This document shows positions 16,351-23,924 of a stretch of DNA of 64,000 bases, piece by piece. The position numbers were made by a program, and so were the translations under genes. This DNA comes from Mycobacterium sp. ACS4054 (lineage in GTDB: Bacteria > Actinomycetota > Actinomycetes > Mycobacteriales > Mycobacteriaceae), in the NCBI RefSeq assembly GCF_001667275.1, contig NZ_LZHV01000060.1, positions 54,357 to 118,356 on the forward strand, written 5' to 3'. The notes beneath the pieces are model-generated. The model saw nothing but the letters and a program-made list of their open reading frames with translations. It was not told the origin of the DNA and made no database searches. Within the stretch, counting starts at the first letter, position 1; the number at the start of each line of letters is the position of its first letter.

Positions 16351-17472
16351 ATGCGACTACGGCGCTCGGTTCGGTGCGGGATCGCCGCGCTCTGCGCGAC
16401 GATGCTGGTCGCGAGCGGGTGCGCGCGGTTCAACGACGCGCAATCGCAGCCGTTCACCACCAACCCCGAGCTCAAGCCCCAACCCAGCTCGACGCCTCCC
16501 CCGCCACCGCCGCTGCCGCCCACGCCGTTCCCGAAGGCCTGCCCGGCGCCCGGCGTCATGCAGGGCTGCCTGGAGAGCACCAGCGGCCTGATCATGGGGC
16601 CGGACAGCAAAACCGCGCTCGTCGCCGAGCGCACCACCGGCGCCGTCAAGGAGATCTCGGTCAGCGCCGAGCCGAAGGTGAAGATGGTCATCCCGGTCGA
16701 CCCGTCCGGGGACGGCGGCCTGATGGACATCGTGCTGTCGCCGACCTACACCCAAGACCGGCTGATGTACGCCTACATCAGCACGCCGAGCGACAATCGG
16801 GTGATCCGGATCGCCGACGGCGACATCCCCAAGGACATCCTCACCGGGATACCCAAGGGCGCGACCGGCAACAGCGGGGCGCTGATCTTCACCAGCCCCA
16901 CCACGTTGGTGGTGATGACCGGCGACGCGGGCAACCCGGCGGCGGCCGCCGACCCCAAATCGCTGGCCGGCAAGGTCCTTCGGATCGAGCAGCCGACAAC
17001 CATCGGTCAGGCGCCGCCGACGACGGCGCTGTCGGGTGTGGGCTCCGGCGGCGGGCTGTGCATCGACCCGGTGGACGGCTCGCTCTACGTCGCCGACCGC
17101 ACGCCGACGGCGGATCGGTTGCAGCGCATCACCAAAGCCTCGGAGGTCTCCACGGTGTGGACCTGGCCGGACAAGCCCGGGGTGGCCGGCTGCGCCGCGA
17201 TGGACGGGACCGTGCTGGTCAACCTCATCAACACCAAGCTGACGGTGGCCGTGCGGCTGGCTCCGGCGACGGGCGCGGTCACCGGCGAACCCGACGTGGT
17301 GCGCAAGGACACGCACGCCCACGCGTGGGCGTTGCGAATGTCACCGGACGGAAACGTCTGGGGCGCAACGGTCAACAAGACCGCCGGGGACGCCGAGAAG
17401 CTCGACGACGTGGTGTTCCCGCTGTTCCCGCAGGGCGGCGGCTTCCCGCGCAACAACGACGACAAGACCTAG
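16351..17472 (+). CDS. lppZ: lipoprotein LppZ, beta-propeller type
   Basis: A 373-aa lipoprotein. The signal peptide ends in the lipobox VASGC (about residue 24), followed by a Pro-rich linker (PPPPPPLPPTPFPKACPAP). The rest resembles a sorbosone/glucose-dehydrogenase-type propeller (KVLRIEQPTT, GGGLCIDPVDGSLYVADRTP). It corresponds to Rv3006. The 240-bp gap upstream (16111-16350), divergent from the DoxX gene, holds no further gene. Rv3007c and Rv3008, which follow lppZ in M. tuberculosis, are absent here. Confidence 0.9.
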   Translation: MRLRRSVRCGIAALCATMLVASGCARFNDAQSQPFTTNPELKPQPSSTPPPPPPLPPTPFPKACPAPGVMQGCLESTSGLIMGPDSKTALVAERTTGAVKEISVSAEPKVKMVIPVDPSGDGGLMDIVLSPTYTQDRLMYAYISTPSDNRVIRIADGDIPKDILTGIPKGATGNSGALIFTSPTTLVVMTGDAGNPAAAADPKSLAGKVLRIEQPTTIGQAPPTTALSGVGSGGGLCIDPVDGSLYVADRTPTADRLQRITKASEVSTVWTWPDKPGVAGCAAMDGTVLVNLINTKLTVAVRLAPATGAVTGEPDVVRKDTHAHAWALRMSPDGNVWGATVNKTAGDAEKLDDVVFPLFPQGGGFPRNNDDKT

Positions 17473-17488
17473 CGAAACCCGGCCTTCG

Positions 17489-19000
17489 TCAACCCTGCCC
17501 GCAGGCGGCCAGCACCAGTTCGCGCACCCGCGCCGCGTCGGCCTGCCCGCGGGTGGCCTTCATCACCGCGCCGACGATCGCGCCCGCCGCGGCAATTTTG
17601 CCGCCGCGGATCTTTTCCGCCACATCGGGATTGGCGGCCAGCGCCTCATCGACCGCCGCCTGTGTCACCGAATCGTCGCGCACCAGCTCGAGGCCGCGGG
17701 CGCTCATCACCTGCTCGGGGTCGCCCTCGCCGGCCAGCACCCCCTCCACGACCTGGCGGGCCAGCTTGTTGGACAGCTTGCCCTCGTCCACCAGGGCGAT
17801 CACCGCGGCGACCTGAGCCGGCGTGATGGCCAGTTCGTCCAAGCCGATATTGGCCTCGTTGGCCTTCTGCACCAAGAAGTTCCCCCACCAGGCGCGCGCC
17901 TGCTCGCTGGCGGCGCCGTGCTTGACGGTCTCGGTGACCAGTTCCACGGCACCGGCGTTGACCAGATCGCGCATCACCTCGTCGGAGACGCCCCAGTCCT
18001 GCTGGATTCGCTTGCGGCTCAGCCACGGTAGCTCCGGGATGGTCTGGCGCAGCTGGTCGACCAACTCGCGACTGGGCGCGACGGGTTCCAGGTCGGGCTC
18101 GGGGAAATAGCGGTAGTCCTGAGCGGTCTCCTTGGCGCGGCCCGGGCTGGTGTATCCCGCCTCGTGAAAGTGTCTGGTCTCCTGGATGATCCGGCCGCCG
18201 GACGCGAGGACGGCCGCCTGCCGCTGCATCTCGTAACGGACGGCGACCTCAACGCTTTTCAGCGAGTTGACGTTCTTGGTCTCGGTGCGAGTGCCGAATT
18301 CGGTGGTTCCCGTCGGCATCAGCGACACGTTGGAATCGCAACGCATCGAGCCCTGGTCCATCCGGACGTCGGATACGCCTAAGGCGCGCAACAGGTCTCG
18401 CAAGGCGGTGACGTATGCGCGGGCGATCTGCGGCGCCCGGGCCCCGGCGCCGACGATGGGCTTTGTCACGATTTCGATCAGCGGCACGCCGGCGCGGTTG
18501 TAGTCGAGCAGCGATGTCGTCGCGCCGTGGATGCGGCCGGTCTCGCTGCCCAGGTGGGTCAGCTTGCCGGTGTCTTCCTCCATGTGCGCGCGCTCGATCT
18601 CGACCCGCCACGTGCTGCCGTCTTCGAGCGGCGCGTCCAGGTAGCCGTTGATGGCGATCGGCTCGTCGTACTGGGAGATCTGGTAGTTCTTCGGCATGTC
18701 CGGGTAGAAGTAGTTCTTCCGGGCGAAGCGGCACCACGGCACGATCTCGCAGTTCAGCGCCAGCCCGATCCGGATGGCCGATTCCACCGCGGTGCGGTTG
18801 AGCACCGGCAGCGACCCCGGCAGTCCGAGACACACCGGGCAGACCTGGGTGTTGGGTTCGGCGCCGAACGCGGTGGAGCAGCCGCAGAACATCTTGGTGA
18901 CCGTCGACAGCTCGACGTGCACCTCGAGGCCGAGGACGGGGTCGAAACGGTCGATGACCTCGTCGTAATCCATGAGATCGGCGCTGGCGGCAACACTCAT
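17489..19000 (-). CDS. gatB: Asp-tRNA(Asn)/Glu-tRNA(Gln) amidotransferase subunit B
   Basis: A 503-aa subunit that binds the mischarged tRNA, phosphorylates the carboxylate and receives ammonia from GatA. Visible features are the cradle domain start LGLEVHVELSTVTKMFCGC, CPVCLGLPGSLPVLN, and the ISQYDEPIAINGYL segment. The C-terminal YqeY-like tail domain runs to the end. Unlike in many bacteria, it is separated from gatCA by two genes here; in M. tuberculosis only pfkA intervenes. Confidence 0.97.
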   Translation of the reverse strand: MSVAASADLMDYDEVIDRFDPVLGLEVHVELSTVTKMFCGCSTAFGAEPNTQVCPVCLGLPGSLPVLNRTAVESAIRIGLALNCEIVPWCRFARKNYFYPDMPKNYQISQYDEPIAINGYLDAPLEDGSTWRVEIERAHMEEDTGKLTHLGSETGRIHGATTSLLDYNRAGVPLIEIVTKPIVGAGARAPQIARAYVTALRDLLRALGVSDVRMDQGSMRCDSNVSLMPTGTTEFGTRTETKNVNSLKSVEVAVRYEMQRQAAVLASGGRIIQETRHFHEAGYTSPGRAKETAQDYRYFPEPDLEPVAPSRELVDQLRQTIPELPWLSRKRIQQDWGVSDEVMRDLVNAGAVELVTETVKHGAASEQARAWWGNFLVQKANEANIGLDELAITPAQVAAVIALVDEGKLSNKLARQVVEGVLAGEGDPEQVMSARGLELVRDDSVTQAAVDEALAANPDVAEKIRGGKIAAAGAIVGAVMKATRGQADAARVRELVLAACGQG

Positions 19001-19062
19001 GCCGTCGATCGTAGTGGGCGCGTCGGCGGGGGAACCGCCCGCTTGCGGGTGACCGGGCGAAC

Positions 19063-20223
19063 TCAGGGCCAGTGCGGCGAGCGCGGCCTTGGCAATCGGT
19101 CGGGCTCGGATCCCCTACCGGGAAACATGTCGGCTAGCACGGCCGCCATCTCGAGGTAACAGCGCCGGCTTTCCTTGCTCAGTCGATCCAGCTCGATCTG
19201 TTTGCCTTCGTGGATGTGCCGATCGAACGGCAGCACCACCGTCGCGGCGATGCGCGCGGACAATCGCTCGATTTCGTTGGCGGCCAACACCTCCACCTTG
19301 GCCGGCTCGACGTGGTTGACCGCCAGGATGGTGCACCGCACCAAAGCCTGATATCCGTTGTTGCCCAACCAATCCAGCGTGGTCGCCGTCTTTCGTATCG
19401 CATCGATCGAGGTGCTGGTCACCACGACCAGCGCCCGCGCCTCGGGTAAGACGGCGTCCATCACGCCCGAGTTGAGCGCCTTGGCGCAGTCCAGCAGCAT
19501 CACCGAATAGTGGTTGCGCAGCAGCGAGAACGCTTTGACCACGTCGCGGCGCTCGAGCCGCCAATCGGTGTGCGCGTAATCCGGCAGGCCGAGCACCTCC
19601 AGGCCGAAGTTGTTCATGTAGGTGTGCGCCCGGATGTCCGGATAGTCGGTGACCGTCTTGTCCCTGAGCAGGTCGGCCATCCCCAGCGGATTCAGCCGGC
19701 CATGCCGCTCCGCCAGGTCCCCGGCATCGATGTCGACGGCGATGATCCGGTCGCGCCGCACGTCGGCAAACGTCGACCCGAGCAACTCCACGACCGAGGT
19801 CTTCCCGACACCGCCCTTGAGGTTGAGGACGGCGATGGGGAACGCGCCGCCCACGTCCGCGCGGATGCGGTTGCGGAGCTCCGCCGTGTACTGAGCGGCT
19901 TTGCCGGGACCCAGGTCGACGCCGGTCACGCGGTGGACCACGTCGCGCCAGCTGAAGCCCGAGGAGTCGGCGGGTTGCCCCTGGTCCAGGCCGTCGAGTG
20001 CGGTCCCGCCGGGCGGCCGCGGCGCGACTGGCGCGGGTCGGGCGGGCCGGATGGGTGGCCGGGGCACCGATGGGGCTGTTCGATAGGGCTGGGGCATGGT
20101 GGGCGCCCGGGCGTCGAGATCGCGCCACCTGGGAGGACGCTGCGGGCGAACCGGCGGGCCCGGTGGTCCCGCCGACGATGCGGGCTGCTGAACGGGTCCG
20201 CGAATCGAGCCGCGGTTGCTCAT
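19063..20223 (-). CDS. MinD/ParA-type ATPase with proline-rich N-terminus (EspI-like)
   Basis: A 386-aa SIMIBI-class ATPase. The first 90 residues are very rich in Pro, Arg and Ala. The deviant Walker A reads LNLKGGVGKTSVVELLGS, switch I AVDIDAGDLAERHG, and the DxxxA segment MLLDCAKALNSGVMDAV. Proteins of this build (EspI/Rv3876 class) accompany ESX type VII secretion loci, but no ESX gene lies in this window, so it is an orphan. The ATG at 20223 is preferred; a GTG at 20262 would add 13 residues. It has no counterpart between gatB and pfkA in M. tuberculosis. Confidence 0.82.
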   Translation of the reverse strand: MSNRGSIRGPVQQPASSAGPPGPPVRPQRPPRWRDLDARAPTMPQPYRTAPSVPRPPIRPARPAPVAPRPPGGTALDGLDQGQPADSSGFSWRDVVHRVTGVDLGPGKAAQYTAELRNRIRADVGGAFPIAVLNLKGGVGKTSVVELLGSTFADVRRDRIIAVDIDAGDLAERHGRLNPLGMADLLRDKTVTDYPDIRAHTYMNNFGLEVLGLPDYAHTDWRLERRDVVKAFSLLRNHYSVMLLDCAKALNSGVMDAVLPEARALVVVTSTSIDAIRKTATTLDWLGNNGYQALVRCTILAVNHVEPAKVEVLAANEIERLSARIAATVVLPFDRHIHEGKQIELDRLSKESRRCYLEMAAVLADMFPGRGSEPDRLPRPRSPHWP

Positions 20224-20319
20224 ACCCCCCGTATAACCGTCGGCAAGCGTTTCGGAAACCACGAATTTGGGCCGCCGCGTCGAAGCTGGCCACTCGGCCG
20301 CAAACTCGAGCCGTCGCCC

Positions 20320-21351
20320 TCAGCCGAAGAAGGCGGCGGCGTCGTCGTAGCGACTCTCGGGTACCAGCTTGAGTTGGCGCACCGCGTCGGCCAGCGCCAC
20401 CCGGCCGATGTCCTGCCCCCGCAGCGACACCATCTGCCCGTACTCCCCCGCGTGTGCCGCGTCGGCGGCGTTGACGCCGAACCGCGTGGCCAGCACCCGG
20501 TCGTAGGCCGTCGGCGTGCCCCCGCGCTGGACGTGGCCCAGCACGGTCACCCGGACGTCCTTGTTGATCCGCTTCTCCACCTCGGCGCCCAGCTGCGCGG
20601 CGACACCGGTGAACTTTTCGTGGCCAAACTCGTCAAGTCCGCCCTCGCGCAACGAGATTGAACCCGGCACGGGTTTGGCGCCCTCGGCGACCACGCAGAT
20701 GAAGTGCGAATCTCCGCGCTGGAAGCGGCGTTTGACCAGCCGGCACACCTCCTCGACGTCGAAGGGCTGCTCGGGAATCAGCGTCATGTGCGCGCCGGAC
20801 GCCAGGCCGGCGTTAAGCGCGATCCAGCCGGCGTGCCGGCCCATCACCTCGACCAGCATCACCCGCTGATGCGATTCGGCGGTGCTGTGCAACCGGTCGA
20901 TGGCGTCGGTGGCCACCGTCAGTGCGGTGTCGTGGCCGAAAGTGACGTCGGTGCAGTCGATGTCGTTGTCGATGGTCTTCGGCACGCCGACGACGGGCAC
21001 GTTTTCCTCCGACAGCCAGTGCGCGGCGGTCAGGGTGCCTTCACCGCCGATGGGGATGAGCACGTCGATGCCGTTGTCGTCCAACGTCTGCTTGATCTGG
21101 TCCAGCCCGGCGCGCAGTTTGTCCGGGTGCACCCGGGCGGTGCCAAGCATCGTGCCGCCCTTGGCCAGCAGCCGGTCGTTGCGGTCGTCGTTCTGCAGTT
21201 GGATGCGCCGGTTTTCCAGCAACCCGCGCCACCCGTCCTGAAAGCCGACCACCGACGAGCCGTACCGGGCGTCGCAGGTGCGCACCACGGCCCGAATGAC
21301 GGCGTTCAGCCCCGGGCAATCGCCGCCTCCGGTGAGAATTCCGATCCGCAT
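20320..21351 (-). CDS. pfkA: 6-phosphofructokinase
   Basis: A 343-aa phosphofructokinase that commits fructose 6-phosphate to glycolysis. The nucleotide-binding loop is ILTGGGDCPGLNAVIR. The GGEGTLTAAHWLSEE segment and the catalytic region VPKTIDNDIDCTDVTFGHDTA are intact, and the substrate loop VMLVEVMGRHAGWIAL is clear. It corresponds to Rv3010c. It sits between the MinD-like gene and gatA on the same strand, 42 bp from gatA. Confidence 0.96.
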   Translation of the reverse strand: MRIGILTGGGDCPGLNAVIRAVVRTCDARYGSSVVGFQDGWRGLLENRRIQLQNDDRNDRLLAKGGTMLGTARVHPDKLRAGLDQIKQTLDDNGIDVLIPIGGEGTLTAAHWLSEENVPVVGVPKTIDNDIDCTDVTFGHDTALTVATDAIDRLHSTAESHQRVMLVEVMGRHAGWIALNAGLASGAHMTLIPEQPFDVEEVCRLVKRRFQRGDSHFICVVAEGAKPVPGSISLREGGLDEFGHEKFTGVAAQLGAEVEKRINKDVRVTVLGHVQRGGTPTAYDRVLATRFGVNAADAAHAGEYGQMVSLRGQDIGRVALADAVRQLKLVPESRYDDAAAFFG

Positions 21352-21393
21352 GCCCTTATCTTGCCCTGCGCGCCACCGGCACGGCAGCGAAAG

Positions 21394-22875
21394 TCAGATG
21401 GCCGACGGCAGCGGCCCGCGGGCGGCCTCGTAGGCGGCGCCGACGCGGTAGAGGCGGTCGTCGGCCAGCGCGGGCGCCATGATCTGCAGGCCGACCGGCA
21501 GGTCGTCGTCGGGCGACAGCCCCGACGGCACCGACATCCCGCAGTGGCCGGCAAGATTCAGTGGCAGCGTGCACAGGTCGAACAGGTACATCGCCAGCGG
21601 ATCGTCCACCTTCTCCCCCAACGGGAAGGCGGTGGTCGGCGTCGCGGGCGACACGACCACGTCGACGGACTCGTACGCCCGGTCGAGGTCGCGCCCGATC
21701 AGTGTGCGCACCTTTTGCGCCTGGTTGTAATAGGCGTCGTAGTAACCGGCCGACAGCGCGTAGGTGCCGATCATGATGCGCCGCTTGACTTCCGGCCCGA
21801 ATCCGGCGGCGCGGGTCAGCGCCATCACTTCCTCGGCGCTGTGCGTGCCGTCGTCGCCGACGCGCAGCCCGTAGCGCATGGCGTCGAAGCGGGCCAGGTT
21901 GCTCGACACCTCCGAGGGCAGGATCAGGTAGTAGGCCGCCAGCGCGTATTCGAAGTGCGGGCAGTCCACCTCGCTCACCTCGGCGCCCAGTTCGGTCAGC
22001 GTCGCGACGGCGGCCTCGAACGAGGCCAGCACCCCCGGCTGGTAGCCGTCGCCGCGCAGTTGCTTCACCACGCCGACGCGCACGCCCTTGAGGTCCCCGG
22101 CCGCCCCGGCCCTGGCGGCGCCGACGACATCGGGCACCGACGCCTCGACGGAGGTGGAGTCGCGGGTGTCGTGACCGGCGATCACCTGGTGCAGCAGCGC
22201 GGTGTCCAGCACGGTGCGCGCGCACGGGCCGCCCTGGTCCAGCGACGACGCACACGCCACCAGCCCGTACCGCGACACGGTGCCGTAGGTGGGCTTGACC
22301 CCGACCGTCGCGGTCAGCGCCGCGGGCTGCCGGATGGAGCCGCCGGTGTCGGACCCGATGGCCAGCGGCGCCTGGAACGCGGCCAGCGCGGCCGCGCTAC
22401 CGCCGCCGGAGCCGCCGGGCACCCGGTCGAGGTTCCATGGGTTGCGGGTCGGGCCGTAGGCGGAGTTCTCCGTCGACGAGCCCATGGCGAACTCGTCCAT
22501 GTTGGTCTTGCCCAGGATTGGGATCCCCGCGGCGCGCAACCGCGTGGTGACGGTGGCGTCGTAGGGCGAACGCCAGCCCTCGAGGATCTTGGACCCGCAG
22601 GTGGTGGGCATGTCCACGGTGGTGAACACGTCCTTGAGCGCCAGCGGCACCCCGGCCAGCGGCGACGGCAGGCGCTCGCCCGCGGCCACCGCCTCGTCGA
22701 CGACGGCCGCCGCCCCCAACGCCTCGTCGGCGGCCACATGCAGGAAGGCGTGGTACCGGTCGTCGGTCGCGGCGATCTGGTCCAGGCACGCCTGGGTGAC
22801 CTCGACCGACGACAGCTCCTTCGCGGCGATTCGCGCGCCCAGGGTCGCCGCGTCGGATCGGATGATCTCGTTCAC
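21394..22875 (-). CDS. gatA: Glu-tRNA(Gln) amidotransferase subunit A
   Basis: A 493-aa amidase-signature glutaminase supplying ammonia to GatB. The Ser-cisSer-Lys triad is visible: Lys in GVPLALKDVFTTVDMP, the first Ser in VPGGSGGGSAAALAA, and the nucleophile Ser in GSDTGGSIRQPAA. The GTG start at 22875 overlaps the gatC stop (GTGA), so the two are translationally coupled. Length matches the mycobacterial norm. Confidence 0.97.
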   Translation of the reverse strand: MNEIIRSDAATLGARIAAKELSSVEVTQACLDQIAATDDRYHAFLHVAADEALGAAAVVDEAVAAGERLPSPLAGVPLALKDVFTTVDMPTTCGSKILEGWRSPYDATVTTRLRAAGIPILGKTNMDEFAMGSSTENSAYGPTRNPWNLDRVPGGSGGGSAAALAAFQAPLAIGSDTGGSIRQPAALTATVGVKPTYGTVSRYGLVACASSLDQGGPCARTVLDTALLHQVIAGHDTRDSTSVEASVPDVVGAARAGAAGDLKGVRVGVVKQLRGDGYQPGVLASFEAAVATLTELGAEVSEVDCPHFEYALAAYYLILPSEVSSNLARFDAMRYGLRVGDDGTHSAEEVMALTRAAGFGPEVKRRIMIGTYALSAGYYDAYYNQAQKVRTLIGRDLDRAYESVDVVVSPATPTTAFPLGEKVDDPLAMYLFDLCTLPLNLAGHCGMSVPSGLSPDDDLPVGLQIMAPALADDRLYRVGAAYEAARGPLPSAI

Positions 22876-23171
22876 TCGCTGTCCCCCAGGATCTGCGGCA
22901 CCGCGAAGCGGCCGTCGGCGGTCTCGGGCGCCTCGGCGAGCGCTTCGGATTGGGTCAGGCAGGGGGTCGGCTCGTCCGGGCGGGTGACGTTCACGTCCTT
23001 GAGGGGGTTGCCGGTCGCTTCGACGCCGGTGACGTCGACCGCCTGCACATGGCTGACGTGGGTGAGGATGGCGTCGAGCTGGCCCGCGAAGCTGTCCAGC
23101 TCGGCATCGGTCAGCGCCAGCCGGGACAGCCGCGCCAGGTGCGCCACCTCGTCGCGGGAGATTCCAGACAC
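22872..23171 (-). CDS. gatC: Glu-tRNA(Gln) amidotransferase subunit C
   Basis: A 99-aa chaperone-like subunit that wraps around GatA and bridges it to GatB. It has the family pattern ISRDEVAHLARLSRLALTD near the N-terminus and a C-terminal RPDEPTPCL segment. The GTG at 23171 gives the usual length; the longer in-frame extension overlaps the promoter region. It is coupled to gatA by a 4-bp overlap and divergent from the ACT-domain gene. Confidence 0.95.
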   Translation of the reverse strand: MSGISRDEVAHLARLSRLALTDAELDSFAGQLDAILTHVSHVQAVDVTGVEATGNPLKDVNVTRPDEPTPCLTQSEALAEAPETADGRFAVPQILGDSE

Positions 23172-23267
23172 GATCCGAAAGCCTAGCCGCGAGGGTGCGG
23201 CCGGGTTCACGGCCGCCGGTTATCCGCAGAAATGCAGTGGACACCTCGCTGTGCAACAGTGTTGGCC

Positions 23268-23924
23268 GTGCCGTCCTATCTATTGCGCATCGAGCTGGTC
23301 GACCGCCCAGGCAGCCTGGGCTCGCTGGCCGTGGCGCTCGGTTCGGTGGGCGCCGACATCTTGTCGCTCGACGTGGTGGAGCGCAGCTCGGGGTACGCGA
23401 TCGACGACCTGGTGATCGAGCTGCCGCCGGGGGCAATGCCGGACACGCTGATCACCGCCGCGGAGTCGCTTGCGGGTGTGCGGGTGGACAGCGTGCGTCC
23501 GCATACCGGGCTGCTCGAAGCCCACCGCGAGCTGGAGCTGCTCGACCACGTCGCCGCGGCCGGTGACAGCGCGTCGCGGTTGCAGGTGCTGGCCAACGAG
23601 GCACCCCGGGTGCTGCGCGTCAGTTGGTGCACCGTGGTGCGCGGTGCGGGCGACGAGCTGGAGCGCCTGGCGTCCAGCCGGGGCGCGCCGGAGACGCGGG
23701 CGGTTTCGGCCCCGTGGCTCCCGATCGAACGGGCCGCGACGTTGGACGGCGCCGCCGAGTGGGTACCGCAGGCGTGGCGCGACATGGACACCACGATGGT
23801 CGCCGCCCCGCTGGGGGACCCGCACACGGCGGTGGTGCTGGGGCGCCCGGGCCCGGAGTTCCGGCCGTCGGAGGTGGCCCGCCTGGGCTACCTGGCCGGC
23901 ATCGTGGCCACGATGCTGCGCTAG
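23268..23924 (+). CDS. ACT-domain protein
   Basis: A 218-aa protein matching Rv3013 in length and position. The N-terminal ACT domain reads YLLRIELVDRPGSLGSLAVA and binds small ligands, usually amino acids, in other families. The C-terminal 130 residues resemble a degenerate GAF-like sensor (SWCTVVRGAGDELERLAS, then VAAPLGDPHTAVVLGRPG). No enzyme domain is present, so a regulatory role is likely but unproved. Its stop codon overlaps the convergent mmpL stop by 4 bp. Confidence 0.85.
   Translation: MPSYLLRIELVDRPGSLGSLAVALGSVGADILSLDVVERSSGYAIDDLVIELPPGAMPDTLITAAESLAGVRVDSVRPHTGLLEAHRELELLDHVAAAGDSASRLQVLANEAPRVLRVSWCTVVRGAGDELERLASSRGAPETRAVSAPWLPIERAATLDGAAEWVPQAWRDMDTTMVAAPLGDPHTAVVLGRPGPEFRPSEVARLGYLAGIVATMLR

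Noticed and set aside
20704..23415. A 903-codon open frame on the + strand opposite pfkA and gatAC
   Set aside because: Same reason: it mirrors conserved genes and has shadow composition.
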